A DNA stretch of 50,853 nt from Hysterium pulicare CBS 123377 (lineage: Eukaryota > Ascomycota > Dothideomycetes > Hysteriales > Hysteriaceae). The translations under genes and the position numbers were made by a program. The DNA is taken from NCBI GenBank assembly GCA_000467715.1, contig AJFK01000178.1, forward strand, positions 1 to 50,853. Reading direction: 5' to 3'. Below are positions 11,475 through 25,300 of this stretch, one piece after another. A model generated the notes under the pieces. It was given only the letters and a program-made list of their open reading frames with translations, ran no database searches and was not told the origin of the DNA. How positions within the stretch are numbered: position 1 is the first letter of the stretch; each line of letters starts with the position of its first letter.

Positions 11475-11700
11475 CTAAACTTAAAAGTCAGTATTAAAAA
11501 AGAACATCAGGACTTACCTCATCTCCTGGCCGTCATTAGCATATCTCAGGGCAAGCTTACCCCAACTTACCGTCTCTGGAGACTTGACACGATTTCCTCC
11601 GCCCAATCCATGTCCGGATTGAGTAGTGTTCAATAATAGCTCCATCTCATTTCGGAACATGGCCCTATGGTGCATATGCAATCATGCCCTACCCTATCCA
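11475..11700 (-). ncRNA. Candidate spliced non-coding or micro-ORF transcript
   Basis: On the minus strand a GTAAGT donor (11570) leads through a GCTAATG branch to a GGCCAG acceptor (11526), a 45-nt intron. After an 8-nt block (11525-11518) a second GTAAGT donor (11517) leads through TACTGAC to a TTTAG acceptor (11475), a 43-nt intron. The alternative is a single intron from 11570 to 11475 that skips the 8-nt block. Both introns match those of the real genes in this window. Upstream, an ATG-headed frame runs into the first donor (peptide ending RVKSPET). After joining, the frame stops within a few codons, so only a ~40-residue peptide would be made. I therefore suggest a spliced ncRNA or a small unrecognised gene; transcript ends are unknown. 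Confidence 0.3.
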
Positions 11701-14700
11701 CTTTCGAAATATGTTCCTTCCTCGGCGAATTTGTTGCGTCAAGGAACATCGATGTGCGATATCCGCCACCTGGTGAGATGTGCCAACATTTAACCCTGTA
11801 CTTCCCGTTACGCGATGTCGTACGGCAAACCGTGAACCGTTAGCTTTTTCGTGCAGCAGGCTCGCTCCTGCATCATCCTGACTTCATTGTGGTCGAGGAT
11901 ATGCTTTCCATGATCCCCGAAGCACCTTGTTCACGCAAGCCCCATGATCAGCGACGCATCTGCAATACGTACAGTGTGCTGACGCGGACGTCACACAGCA
12001 TTTGGAGTCATGCACCGTATCCCAAGCCGACGCCATGTCGCTCGTTTAGTATTTTTCAATGCATGCATGGATTTGATTCTCGTTTCCCCTGCGTTGAGGC
12101 GGCGTAGCACGAAGCTCTGGAAGACTCTCATTTCGGCGACCACATCAGTATCAGTATGATTGTCGTTTCCGGGCTTGAACAACATCGCCGCTGCTTCAGT
12201 GCTTGGGAAACGATAGTAACGACGAAGTCTCTCCGAGATGCAGGGCAGATGCAAGCCTGGCGACGATCGGCACTTTAGTGCTTTGGAGCCTCGGTTCAGC
12301 GATTCCGCCCTATACAGCCATGATCCCTGCGACAAGGAGAATGGGCTTGACAAGCACGTTGTGAGTGGGTACGAAATGCATGTCCGAAGCAGAGTGATGG
12401 ATGAGGCCGGCTCAACGGTAACGGAAGTCGTCGTTGTCACACAGTTGTCAGTGGGATGTGGAGAAGGGCATGCAGTAGGCCCGCCCTTCAATCACATGCG
12501 GAGCACGAGGAGAGTTGCAAAGCGTGCATTTGGCAGACGATCGGTCGAATGAGTTGAGACTTGTTTGGGGTAGTCGATATCCCGGGATTGAACGCAGTGG
12601 GAGAGCTCAAAGGTGTTAGGTGAACAACGTGTCGCCTCCACACAACAACTTTACTCGAGAACCTTAACGGCCCTTCTCGCATCCGCACGCGACGGCGTCT
12701 TGTTCGAGAGACAACCACGGTTTCTTTTTTTCGGCACGGAACGGAGGACCGTACCTCCTTCGCCATCGAGAATTAGGCTCGAGTGCTACGTACGTACATC
12801 ATTTGTTGTTCGCTCGCTTCGATGTTTAAGGGATAGAAATGGCACTCTTCCCGCGCGCCTCGTGGAGGTGACAAGATTGCTTTTTGGACGCCGTTGCTTC
12901 GAACTGGACGAGCTACCCGCGGGATTCCACCATCTTCCCGTTGCTTTTTCGCAACGGCCGCGGTTCGTAAGCGAGGGGGTTGGAACGCATTTTTGACCTC
13001 ATGCGATACCGGAAGAAGCTCGACATGGGTGCCTCAAATGTTCCTAGCAATATGCCGATGTGGTGGGAGATGTGCAGTGAACAGCTCAGGGTTACCCCTT
13101 CTCACAGTGAGCATTCTGTGGTGAGCGATGGCTCTGGGCTCGGAAAGTGAATGTTAGGGCTCTTGAACATCGCTTATGCACAAGGCTTCGATAGGCCATT
13201 TCATCGCAATAGAGGCAGCTGTAGGCGCATACGAGGATACTCAAAGATAGTCGCTCGTCCTCGATAAATGGAATGAAGCACCTTACACGGGTGGCGCGAT
13301 AACTCTCACGGCGGCATGCTAGTCAAAGCCAGACGATGGCCATGCTATGGGGCAATAGCAGAGATTTGCTCATTTGAAAGCAATGAATCGCTACGGTCTG
13401 TTGTTTCGTCTCCGACAATGCAAGTGTACGCGGATGTCTTCTGGTGTTCATGGTGATGCATGCCAGTCAGCTTTGAAATGTGAAATTCGCACCAGGCTTT
13501 GTGAAGCTCAAACGCAGACGGTCGACAATACGGAAGTTGTTGGTGACCATCCATGGCTAGTCCGCTGCGACATACAAGTCGATCTCCAGCTCGTAGGGAA
13601 GTAAGCACTCCAATGATGGGAGTATGTGTAAAGTCGAGCATTCGCTACTAATTTCGACCATGGCATTCAAGTAAGGTGTAGATTCGTCGCGCTGTGGTTG
13701 ATACACTTCTTGTTGTTTGACAGAAAGCCGTTTATGGCGGGTCTGGGTGACAACTGCGATATTCATCGATGCGTCGAAGCGGGACGAGCGAGAGGTTGTC
13801 TGATTATGGCATGCGACGTGATGGTGACGATAGGCTGGTGCGATTTATCATTTACAAGAGGAAGTGGTAGCAAGGTTTGGAAGGAACGAGGGGAGAGATG
13901 GGCCCACCCTCTCTGCTGATTTTCTAATCACGTAGTCTTGACGTCTCAGTTTCCACTGACGAAATGTGAGCGAGACAAGTCCACGGAGTAGAGATGGAGT
14001 TGGCTTACCAGCAGATACCTAAGATATCATCATGCCACGGTGCCACATTTTCCATCGACGTGGAGATGAATCTCGTAATAAGCCGGGCTGTCCAAGCGAA
14101 AGAGGTGACGGGCATCTGCATGGCGGGTTTTCTCGAGAAACATTCATCTTGCCAGTTTACAGTGAAGAATTCTATGATTTTGCTTTTCACGCGGTTGAGA
14201 TGAGAGGCATGCATATTCCAACATTAGTAGGGTATCAATAGAAGTAAAATGAACAAGTTGTTATTGTTGCCCTGCTGGTCTAGAATCTGAGGTGCATGTT
14301 CACGATGGTGAACTCTGAAGGGGTCATTGGAGGTGTACCAGAGCTTCCGGGATCGAGATCCTGTCCCAAGCATCGTGAACATTGCATCCCAAAACCCAGG
14401 TAGCCAAGGATATAAGTCATCACCTAAGGTGATTCGGGCAAGAATTGCTCAGGGAGAGGTCCCGAGAGAGGGGGATCTATTTTCGTAAGCGTAATAAAAT
14501 CTCAAACTTAATCACCCGTCTGTTATACCTCGCTTTCCAAAAACTAGGGACTCACCAATCATGCAGAGCAAATCTCCCTCATTTCACCGAGTCAGCAAGG
14601 AGGAACCTGTAAAAGGTTGGAGGTTTCAACATAGATTGGTTTTCTGTTCATACACGTTGTGAAGCATTGAAGCAAGCAAATTGCTCATGCGCAAGAGGGA

Positions 14701-15151
14701 TCCCTAGTGTACACCAAGAATAGAATGTAGTAGCTGTTGACGTCCTCTGCCGCTTTCCCTTCTAACCAGGAACGTCGCAATTCCTCTAGGATCATCGTCT
14801 TGCAAGTGACTATGAGTTTGGTATGAAAGCAGGGTGATCACGGCACTGCTCCGCCGTGGGGAAGCCAGTTTGTAAAGCAGTAAAATCAAGGTTATTGGGA
14901 AACAACGCCGATGGAGATGCAGAAAGAGAATGGTATGCAGTACAGGAACGCCTTCTCCCACGCAGTAAAGAAAAGGCCGACCACAGTGCGGAGCAGATGG
15001 TATAGAACTGGGCACCAAGTGCCGAAAATCAAAACGAATGACATCCGTCCTTTAGAGTCCGACGCCATATTTACGCCGTTTAACGCCGGTTCAAGTGGTA
15101 TCCGCCTTTTTAGCAATCCTCTCGTTTGGTAGTTACAGTACGCTCGTTAGG

Positions 15152-16313
15152 TCATGATGGAGACATCGCAGCACCGGTGGCTCCGTGACAGCCCCTCTCG
15201 TGACGTTTCATGTTGCTTCGCACACTAAAGGCTTTCCCGCATCCGGGCTGAGGGCATTTGTAGGGCTTCTCACCAGTGTGGCTATGGCTGTGGATGCGGA
15301 GACTGCTTGGTCGAGAAAATGCCTTGTTGCAGGTTTGGCAGATGTAACGATCCTGTGACTGAGGAAATGCTGCCTGGCTGGAAGCACTGATATAGTGATG
15401 ATGCTGCCAGACATTGGATGCATTCGGTGAATTGGCAGGGACCGGCATCGGCATGGATTGCGGTGGGAAGTTCGAAGGTAGAGGTCGTTGCTGGTACATG
15501 CCGGCGGATGGGTAAGCGTGCGTTTCGGGTGAGTAAAAGGATGCTGTCGATGCTCCACCGGGAGAGGAGGCGTACGGTGATTGAGAGTAGGGTGAAGTGT
15601 TGTACGGCGAGATATTTGGTTGAGAGTGGATTGAGTGGCGCTTTAACACGGGGGCTGACGCAACATTTTGGCGCTGTTGGTGAGGCTCCATATTGTTCAG
15701 AGACTGGCCGAGATAATACGGTGTCGCTGAAATCGAAGACTGAGTAGACGTGGCAGACGGCGACTGATTCCCGTCAACCACGGAGTCCGGATGCATTGGT
15801 GGCGTGGGTGGAAGGGTCATTCTGGGGTTGCTCACGATCGCTGGACCGAAAACGTGCGTCACTTGGTCGGGACGGCCTTCTGAATGCTGCACAGCTAACA
15901 CGTTCTTTTGCCGTGACTGCTGCTGAAACTTCGGTGACTGCTGCGCTTGAGATGGGGTTGGACTCTGACCGGCTGGTCACAAATGTCAGCTTAGTCCAGT
16001 ATGAGTTGGGAGAGATGTAATTACCAGTCTCGGTGCTTGCACGCTCACCATCCGCAATTCCAAGAAGGCTTGATATGGATGGCAGAGAAGGTTTGTTCAC
16101 CTCTTCCACGGGTGGGGATGGTGGTGACTGAGGGGCGCGCTGATATTGATATTCAATCGATTGCGGGGTGGAGTAATGATTCGAGACAAGACCAGGTGCT
16201 ACCTCGTAACCTCGACTTTGAGGTTGAGAGTAGAAGTTGGAGTGGTGAAGTTGGCGATGGTCGTGCGCCTCGCGATCCCTCCCGCTGCCGTGTACCATAC
16301 TAGCAAGCTGCAT
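15152..16313 (-). CDS. mtfA: MtfA-like C2H2 zinc-finger transcription factor
   Basis: Two exons, 16313-16025 and 15972-15152, joined over a 52-nt intron (GTAATT donor, GCTGAC branch, ACCAG acceptor), give 369 residues. Two C2H2 fingers lie at the C-terminus: C308/C311/H324/H328 in a [18 protein letters not shown] context, the linker TGEKPYKC, then C336/C341/H354/H359 in [19 protein letters not shown]. This pair closely matches the aspergillus regulator MtfA, as does the start MQLASMV (MtfA begins similarly). The rest is Pro/Ser/Gln/Tyr-rich and probably disordered, with [17 protein letters not shown]-type repeats. MtfA is a nuclear regulator of secondary metabolism, conidiation and, in pathogens, virulence. 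A large gene-free region lies upstream, as often seen for developmental regulators. A six-codon uORF overlaps the start codon. Confidence 0.85.
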
Positions 16314-16320
16314 CGCTCAT
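16300..16320 (-). promoter_or_regulatory. uORF overlapping the mtfA-like start codon
   Basis: On the minus strand an ATG at 16320 opens a six-codon frame (MSDAAC-stop) that ends at 16300, overlapping the main ATG at 16313 in a different frame. Its context has T at -3, weaker than the main start, which has G at -3. Most ribosomes would be expected to scan past it, but it could damp or condition translation. Confidence 0.45.
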
Positions 16321-19300
16321 ACAAAAGGGTCACAACAGGGCCTGCGTAACAGAACTACAACGGCGCTGCAGACGAAAGACGTTGTCGATAGTGGTCGATG
16401 AGCAAGGAGGACGAGGTGAGGTCGAGGGGACAGGTACTATGTACAGCAAGCAACGGCACCAGGACTCGAGGCTTGGGCGAGCAAGCGGAAAAGGATGCCT
16501 TCGGGCCTCTCGACTGTTCTTGTATGTAGGGAAGCAAGCGCGGTGACCAAACGGTTGCCAGCTGGGTGGGTCAGACAGCGGGCGAGGACCCCCGGTCTTT
16601 GTAATGACGGGCAACGTCCTAGGGAGGCGGACCGTTATTCACCAGCGAGATAGCTGGTGGAGCCGACGGTGCTAAATGAGCCCACTTGTTCGCAACGGTA
16701 CTGCAGATGCTCCAGTCGAGTTGCGCGAGGCCGAGAGCCCTGCACAGCGTTAACCCTCGTCGGGATGGCACGCTGATCCGCCCACAGATCCTGTCCTGCC
16801 AATCTATACTGCACCGGCTATCGAGCGATTTGGGGAAAAGAGGCGCGCAGGGGTGAATGCCCAAGGACAGGCTATGATGCACCGCAGATCGCCTACCGCG
16901 CTGACTGCACCCTTTCCAGCTCCCAGCGCTGGAGTCCAGCGTGACGGATAAATTCCTCGGCTACAAGTGGTCCCCCTCGATACCCTGGTGCACGCCCGGG
17001 GGGGACGGCAGCAGCACGAATGGTCCCGTCGTGGCCCAGTTTTTGTTTGAGGCTGCCAGGAGGTGACAATGAAAATGAAGATGCGCAATGCTAGACGGTG
17101 AACATCAGATCCAGACTGCTCTTAGGCTGTGGTCACTGCGACAGCAATGCGTTCCTAGAGCGGCGCCTCAGGGACACGGGAGGATCGATCGACGACGGCG
17201 GCAAGCACTTGACTGCCCTCTGCTCTGTGGGCGGGCCGAGAATCTGATATGCGTGCCTATCTGCCTGAGGCTGCCACTCTGTGCTTCGACGCCAGCAGGA
17301 GGGCAAGCCGCAGAGCAGCACCAGCGACGTCGAGACAGCGCGGAGCTGATGGCCAGAAAGGAATAGCCTCAGCCAGGATTGGCACGGGGAAGAAGATGGG
17401 TCGTGACGGCGGAATGGCTCCAAAGACGAAACCACAGCAGTTTGCAAAGGACTGATACAGACTGCGCACGCTTGGAGCACCCTGGCTTTTCTCCCTGCCA
17501 TATCGCCTCCGCAACGTACAAGAGCGCGGGGAGACGACGAAGCTGTTTTGATGGCTTCTCGCCGAGTTGGGCTAGGAGCACTATCGTCCCGCTCTCACGG
17601 TGCCAGAAGGCGAAGAAGGCGTGCGGGCGTTCTGCTACGGAAACTAACTAATTCCACGGCTCGCACCCTCGCCAGCCTCGACGCCCTCGTTGGCTGAGCT
17701 TCAAATTCTGGGTGCAGCCGAGTGCGGTGATCGACTAGTCGCCAGGGCTTCTGGGAATGCCCCAACCAGGTGTCTAGACAGTTCTTGTGCTGATGATGCG
17801 CATGGCTGATCGTGGAAGTTGCGCTTCTTTTCCCTCGGGCCACCAGTCACCGTCCGTTGGGACTCGACAACTGCTGCTGGCTGATCTCGAGCTCGACTGT
17901 TGTCGTTCATCTATCGGATCACATTATGCCGCAATCGTCACGAGCGTCTTCAGCGGTGCCAGTTTCCCCGAGCGACTTGCGCATGTCCACCGCACCAAGG
18001 CACTCCGCTAATAAAGCAACAGGCAGGAAGCAGTAGTGGCTTTTCCCACCAGGTCGTGTCGGTTCGGAGAGAACTGACTCGTTCTTTGGGTAGAGTTTCC
18101 AGCGATGGATCCGGTGGCGGCCGTCGAACATCCTTTGCACATGGGGCATCTCTCTGGCTTCTGGTTGTGAGCGAACAGCACAAGTGACAACTACACAAGC
18201 GTTTCAGACAGCAGGCAAGCGCGGGAAGAAGAAAAGATGCGTGGCTCAGGACTAAGCCCCAGTTCAGCACCCTTCTCCGTTCGTATTAGCGAGGCCCACG
18301 ACGGGTCCGTGAGAGCGGATAGCGGGCGTTTCTGTCGCCATGTCTTGGCTTCGGCCGTCTGTGGAGGATCTCTCAACGAAGGCGGGTCGATCAGGACACC
18401 AAGCGCATGCAGTTCAACCCTGGGGCCACGTTGAGACTACGGTCACTTTCACTCTCTGTAGCCGACCTGCCATGAACGAGGCCGTCTTGGCTTGGCGCAT
18501 CACATCCAGCAGTCCCTGATGCACGTCTGGGATGTTACGAGAAGGCAGCCCCGAATGTGGGTGCAGCCCGGCAGACGAGAAGACGTCGAGTTTCCCAATG
18601 AAGGCCAGTAGTCAAGAGTATTATTGATAGCACTCGATATTTATTCAAGGGTCACAATCCCAAAGCCCACCCCACTATTGATGGAGTTGCCCGCTGATGG
18701 GTTCGGCGATCGAAGTTTTAACATGTCCCGGAGAAGACGCCAGTTCCGGGTCCATGTCCTCGCCTCTAATTATTTCTCCATCAATAATCGAGCGACGTCG
18801 CTCTTCTAAGACTTTGTGGCTACTTACTAATACCTCACCCCTCGAAATAATTGGACGTTTACGAGATGACCTTCACCAGCAGGGACAAATTCGCTTTCGA
18901 ATAGGAGCCTCAACCTCGTCTTAACGATATAATTATGTCAACAGGGGCGCGGGTCCAAGTGCAAGACGAGAATAGTCAGATCCTTAAGATGGAGCAAAAT
19001 CCCTAAGACATGGGATGGTTGTCGCACTATTGCAGAGCATGTTCCGGTCGCTCGGATCCTGCGTGTGTCTGTGGAGATGACAGCATCAATGCAGCCACAG
19101 CTTCGGAGCGAATCTGAAGCAACCCGCGCATATACTTGCCGTGGCTGGCAGCAAATCCGAGTACTGGACGCAGCAGACGCATGCAGAATTCTTCAGGGCA
19201 CCAATTTCCCCCAGGGCTGAGTCGAGCAGCAAAGAGACGAAGGCAAGCAAAGAAGTTAGAACGCCCCAACGCAACGGACATTTGTTGTGCAAGGTTCTAT

Positions 19301-22300
19301 GCATGATCTTCCGGGAGACGGAACAAGGCCGTGGTGCGAATGAGTACCAGCAAGGATAGCCTTGAATGGCTTGTCCACCTTGATGTCCTTGACGGGTCAA
19401 ACTTAATTCCACGCGGATTCTTCGCTGCGGCACTCGACGATCACTCGGCTGCCAAAAGGGCGGAAGCCGACAGAATTTCGCAAGCCTCTTGTCCAACCAC
19501 AAAGCAACACCGATGGAGGCCTTATGCTTATAATTCCTCCCTGATTCCTCACTAATCCCAGTAATCCAGCATCTGTGACGTTTGGGCGGGAGAGTGTCAA
19601 TGCCATAGCTCCGCAGGGTGGACCCTTCTCTATGCCGTTTCCAGAGTGGTTCCTTTCCGTCGATACGACTCCCACGGAAGTTCCGCTGGCATGGCGCAGG
19701 TCTACTCATTTGGCCATCCTGCCAGCACTGAGAGTCTGCTATCTTTGAATCTGCATGACTAGAAACCCATGGGAGCGGCATAAGAACCATAACATGAGAC
19801 GGCTAAATTGATAACTTTAGTTTTTCGTGCGATGCCGCTGCGAAGGTTTCCCCGGGGTTGGAAAAGCGTGATTGGTGTCGCTACCCAAAATCTCTTTTAT
19901 GATCTGCATCCCCTCAAATACTGCACACGCTACACTGCTTCCAGACTCGGTCAAGGATGTTCAATCCCGCCAGAGCAACTCGCTTACACGCACGTTGTGC
20001 CCAATGCTGTTGATCATCCCGGCAACACTTTGCTGAGGATTTTGCCGTCCCTTTGTCTGCCTCCCGTGCCGACGCGGCGCTGCTGTGAAGCTTCGAAAAG
20101 CATCGTCAAGTAACAAGATGGAGGGAAAGAGTTGACACAAGTATATGGCAATGCTCGATGGTCCCTCACAGCTGGGTTCCCACTTTGGTCCCTCCTTTCT
20201 CCTAACCTCACCGCTTGTTCATCCCTTTTGACGTCTTCGGCACGATATCGGCATTGCCCGACGACCCGATATGGAGAAACATATACCCGTCCTGCCAGCC
20301 TCACCCTGTGATTCTGCGAGCCGAAACGCCCAACTGTGATTGCGCACGGCTAGCACAAAGTATCGACCCCTTGCCAAGAGGTACACTCCGCGTCTTTTCA
20401 TTCCTGAAACCCATTCGTGTGATCAAGGATATCGTGCGGAGAAGCACGCATTGAAAGAAGGAAAATGAGGCTGACATCTCATAGAATCGCTCGCCATGTT
20501 GGGGAGGCCTCCAAGGCAAGCAGGGCAAGCAACACGCATGCATAGCAATTTCGACAGCGATATTGAATCCACGTCACGACCATGTTCGCATCCTCGAGCT
20601 TCCCGTTTTGATTCAATGCGACGTATGTCTCAGCCGCAGCCAATTATAATATATCCTAGTCGCCGATTAAGGCTGCCATGTGAGTTCTATCCATGTGTCC
20701 GCTGCCTTGCCAAAATTACTTCTATTTCTAACCAGCATTCTAGGACCAGGCGCCCAAGAGATCCGAGCGCCACATTCTTGTCTCTTGACAAGTCCGCTTC
20801 GCACATGTGCGGAACGAGGTTAGAAAACCTCTCGCAAGGTTACTCCAAATCGCATGAATCATTGCTATTACGGTACAATAGCTATTGACAGTGTCGCATG
20901 TCATGCCCTGAGCTGCATCGTTTAGCGACCCCATGTGCCCGATAACACGATATCCCACTCTGGCAATATATTTTATCGAGATCAAACCCTGCAAGACCAA
21001 TTTTCGACCACGGGCGAAAAGTCCATTTCTAGCTGGTTGCGTCACTTTACTCCGAGAAGTGGTCAGCAATTCACACCTACTGCTGTACCCTTGAATGATC
21101 AACTGAGTCTAACCAATCCCACGGATTTCTTGTCATGTTGGCCAGGAGCATGAACCTGTGATCCCAATTGCCCAAATCGACAATAATGTTGAAAGTACGA
21201 ATGCAACTTGTACCGAGTGGTATCTCATCCAGAAAAGGGAAGTGCAAGGCTGGCAAGCTTTCGATGAATCCAATGCAACTCGTGCGATCTCCAACAGACG
21301 GGAGCGGAAGTGATCTCTCCAACCATGAGTAGCCGTCAATAATAGGGTTAGCCGAAGGACGGCGCATAATGGTGATACTGGCGACTCATATCTGGCTTCA
21401 TCACATACGACACGCTGGTTCATGGTGAGGTTACACAAAATCTTTGCTCTACATCCCATGCAAGGATAGCGGTGGAGGAAAAGGGCAAGATGCCTCCAAA
21501 AGAAATCACCGTGTGGCCCGAACGGGAGCCGTAGCGTCAACGGCTGACGAACTGGGAATGACAGTGCCGAGCAGAGTTAAGTGGCGTCCAACGGTGTAGG
21601 GGTGAACGTGCACCCTTGTTATGCGAAACTGTTTCGAGCCTTCTCTCCGCTGGCTGTATCCCGCTTTACAAGGGCCTCGGGGCGGCTGACGAAGATCCAT
21701 CATCCCACGAGTGAAGGCTCGAACTCGGTTGGCCAAACGACTTCATGGATCCCTTTTTGATGCTGCGCCAAGTCTCAGATCAGCCGGAATGATTGAGGCA
21801 TCTTTCCGTTTCTTTTCGGGGTCTGGGGTGACATTTTGCCTGGTCTTCGAATCAAATCGACCTAGCAGCTGGGTTCCAACGCCGAAGTGATGTGCCGTCA
21901 ATACATGGCTCCGTTGCAGCGCCGCCCGGTAGAGTGCAGACGAGAGACGGGGTGTTCCCTCTTGAACATGATTCAGGAGGGGGTGTAAAGGGTAAAATAT
22001 TGTTTCTCAACGGCTAACGCGTTCACTAAGCAAAAGCGAATTCAACACTTGCAACCACTCCGCTGTCAATTTTACTTCGTACTTTTGAAGTGAGGTTCCA
22101 TGCGCGAAAACGAACCATAAAACTGGGTAATCTTGGAGCGATCGTGATTTCTAGCCATGATTTGCGATTTCCTTGTCCCGTTTGTCAGGGTGCTGGCTCG
22201 GCGAATCCATAAACCCCCATGAGAACCTCAGATTTCCTCATGGCATGTGTCAGACGTCTCACCTTAGCTTCTGTGCTTCGAGGGCGGTCAAATTCTGGAG

Positions 22301-25300
22301 TCCGCGTCATCTTGCCATGCCACCTCTCTCAACCCTAGATATTTTCTAGTGTAGTCCAAGTGGTCGTCAAGTCCAGACGCACCTATCGACAAAATGCGCC
22401 CAATTAAAGAAGTAGCTCTGTAAAGGCAAAAGCCCACCATTGGGAAATGCGGGTGCAATGAAATGCATCCCGATCTCTCTACGCTGCACTTTCGAATCTA
22501 ATCGCCGAATAATTTGAAAGAGACTTTACAGACTGTTGGATGCTTAGTCCTTCCAGGACTTTCCGCCATTAGAACGGCAGAAGTGGTAGTTTCCCGACTG
22601 GACGGCTCCACCGCCAGCATCTGTAACATCTGACGAGTTATCCAGTCGTCTTTGTGAAGGCGCTCACCGCGGCAATGCAGGACAAGCTTTCCTGCGAGCA
22701 ACAACCAGCATGTCCAAACATCATACGAGGTTAACATCAATTTTGCCGAATATTCGGTCAATAAATCATCATCTGCGCTGCTATGAGATCTGCAACCCGT
22801 TCAAAACCGTCAACACCTGCCTGATGGATATGACCCTGGTTCTGGGCGCAGGAATGATCTGGTCGAAGCTGTCTATTATCGCACGTGCGTGAGTGTTAGA
22901 ACCCGCAAAGCGTCGTCACCCACAATTTCTAAACTAAAAAGCATGCTGCATACCTTTCCCCTTTGGCAAATCATTGCATCTGGCACCAACCACCCTGTTG
23001 GTCTGCCAGTTAGCAAAGCACTTACCGGACACTACTAAAGAGATCGACCGAGCACATTGGACCCAGGTCAATAACCCTCTATCACCATCTGCAGGTGACT
23101 CTGTAGCTTGCATCAGAGAGGGTCTCAGAGATCATTTCGATGTGTGAATATTAAACCTTTGTGTCACCGAGACATCTTCTATCTGACGCCAAGGTCTATT
23201 TTCACTGTCCTCAGCCTATTCTCGGAAATAACGCCCCGGTGTAACGGGGAAGCTCATGTCAAAGCCGGGCCAGGACATGGACTGGCCGTTGTCTGCATAA
23301 AACCAGAAACAAAAGTCGATCATCGTGGATCATGAGTCCGTGACAGCGAAACCAGGCCTTCCCTTCTCGCCTCGCGGGCATTTCCCTGGTGCACCTTGCC
23401 GCTATGAGCGTGGTCTCTTATGCGTTGCGTCTCAGTCCCCTGTGAAACGGCTTTCCGGACTATCATTTTTGCCTGTTTGGCTCCTAGCCGCAGCGTCGGT
23501 AAAGGCTTTTTGATGCTTCAGTGACCAATTTCGGCGTCATTCTGTTGACTCGCGAGAGTGCATGTCCCAACAACGGATGGCTCCGTTACTGGCATTCCAG
23601 CAGTTCAAATTAGCTCATATTAGCTCCTGGTTCTTGGCGCTTTGGCACTCCGCTTCGAAGGACGTGCGGCATCGACCGTTTTATTGCCGATTTGAGATTG
23701 AGTGGTGGGCGCATACTGAGACCTGGCCTCCGGGTGCGTTTGTCGTCTGACTCTTTACAGCTTCATTGGATTTCTCCTTAACGAGTCATGTTGATGCTAG
23801 GACTGTAAGAGCTGCAAAGAGTTCGAGAGATTTGCGACGGTCCTGTCTGTACTTGCTAAACACTAACTCCTGACCATACCTACAGTGATAGACTGGGATT
23901 TGTTGTTTCGTAGTCACGACATTGCAATTTGCTCATCTTCGTCTGTGTACTCATGCGGACCTTCTAAATAAAAACTTGAATAGGTACCAGAAATGAGCCT
24001 ATCAACTATTCTTCCAGGTGAGCTCAAAATGGTTACGCAGCGGAAAATATAGTAAGCAACACCGCCTGAATTGGTACTTTCATCTTCACACCCTACTCCA
24101 TTGCGCGAGTTTCAGATATCGTGCGAAGTCGCTACAAGCAGCTTCTAAACATCCACCCGCGTCGGAGCTTCAGTCAGCCCAACTCAAGACATGGTCCAAC
24201 TGGACAAGGCTGCACAACAAACTGGGATGGACAGGAGACCCAGTAAGTTTGTGTGTTTCCTTGATAGACTTTGTCCCTTCTCGCAGCACTCTATATCGAC
24301 GATCCCGTGGTCGATTGTGGCTATTTTGGGCATGATGAAAACAAATACACTGCTATGATGATCTTCTTCCTTTCTTGTCCGCCTTTTTGAAATCGATTTC
24401 AGGGATTCAATGAGCGGCTTAGATTGAAAGGATATTCTAAGCTCATGTAAACATACATCCACCTGTTTCTACGATATCACAACGTTGACATAGCCTCAAT
24501 GAGAATACGTCCACGATGTAACGTCGATTCATCCTTGCGACTATGAAAAGAAGTCGTTCACTTTTTGTACGACATGTGGGTGGAAAGGGAGCTTCGACAG
24601 ATGCACCTCCGCCCCTCATGCGATCGGATTTACCCACTCACTGGCTGTGGGAATGCGTGGCCTCCTGAGCTTCCAATCTACATGCTTGACGTGAACCCGC
24701 CCCAAGGATGTCATTCAGCTATCATCTTTCTTCCTGGCCAGCAGGTCATTACGAAGTTCCAGAGAAGGCACTGCAAGAGCAAAGCAAGTAATATGTTTCA
24801 TCCATTGTATGGCCATACACGTCACTTTGCTTCTTCCACTGCTCTCTCCTGCCTAAGGCCGACCTCGCACCTATCCGCTCGCCGTCTTTCACTCGTGCCG
24901 AAGACGACCAACTGAAACACACTCCCCTCCATGAACTTCATGAGATAAGACTTGCTTTAATGGTAGGCACCGAATTCGGGCTGGTCTCAAGACATCTGCG
25001 GCTGTAGCAAACCAGATGCTGAAACCGGTAGCAGTTATACCTCAATACACGCCCTTGTCATATCCCTCGATGCACCTAGAATGACCCAACTCTGCCCCAA
25101 TTTCAATCTCGGATCTCAATTGACTATCTCCCTTTAACAAACTACCCCTACAAAAGGGCGTCCGTTCCCTCGATCCATTACATCCATAAACAAGATTCTG
25201 GTGATCATGCAGTTCAGTAAAAGGTCTTATAGAACGTAGCCAAGGGTAATGTAATGGCAGCATGTAGGAACCACCTGCATATCCAGGACTAGATCCTATT

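Larger units (their letters stand above)
10184..15151. other. 5-kb gene-poor region downstream of the mtfA-like gene
   Basis: No protein-coding gene could be supported. Frames of 60-166 codons occur on both strands (for example 11991-12491 minus, 12613-12996 plus, 13345-13641 minus, 14704-15018 minus), but none shows a domain, signal peptide or splice partner. A pyrimidine-rich stretch (about 10440-10690, including a long T run at ~10677) lies near the CREG-like 3' flank. Around 11475-11570 the minus strand carries two consecutive consensus introns, listed separately as a possible spliced ncRNA. Base composition is ordinary, so this does not look like a degraded transposon. Confidence 0.45.

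Noticed and set aside
17088-18270. Many overlapping 60-120-codon frames in all frames
   Set aside because: The DNA here is G+C-rich, which makes stops rare. The frames overlap each other on both strands and none resembles a family.
19086-19790. 234-codon minus-strand open frame in the gene desert
   Set aside because: Composition looks random (rich in Arg, Cys and Trp), with no domain order, no partner exons and no supported start context. It is the longest frame there but not long enough to be convincing alone.
21690-21740. tRNA-like T-arm sequence (GGCTCGAACTC)
   Set aside because: No matching acceptor, D or anticodon stems could be found around it. No tRNA was recognised anywhere in the window.
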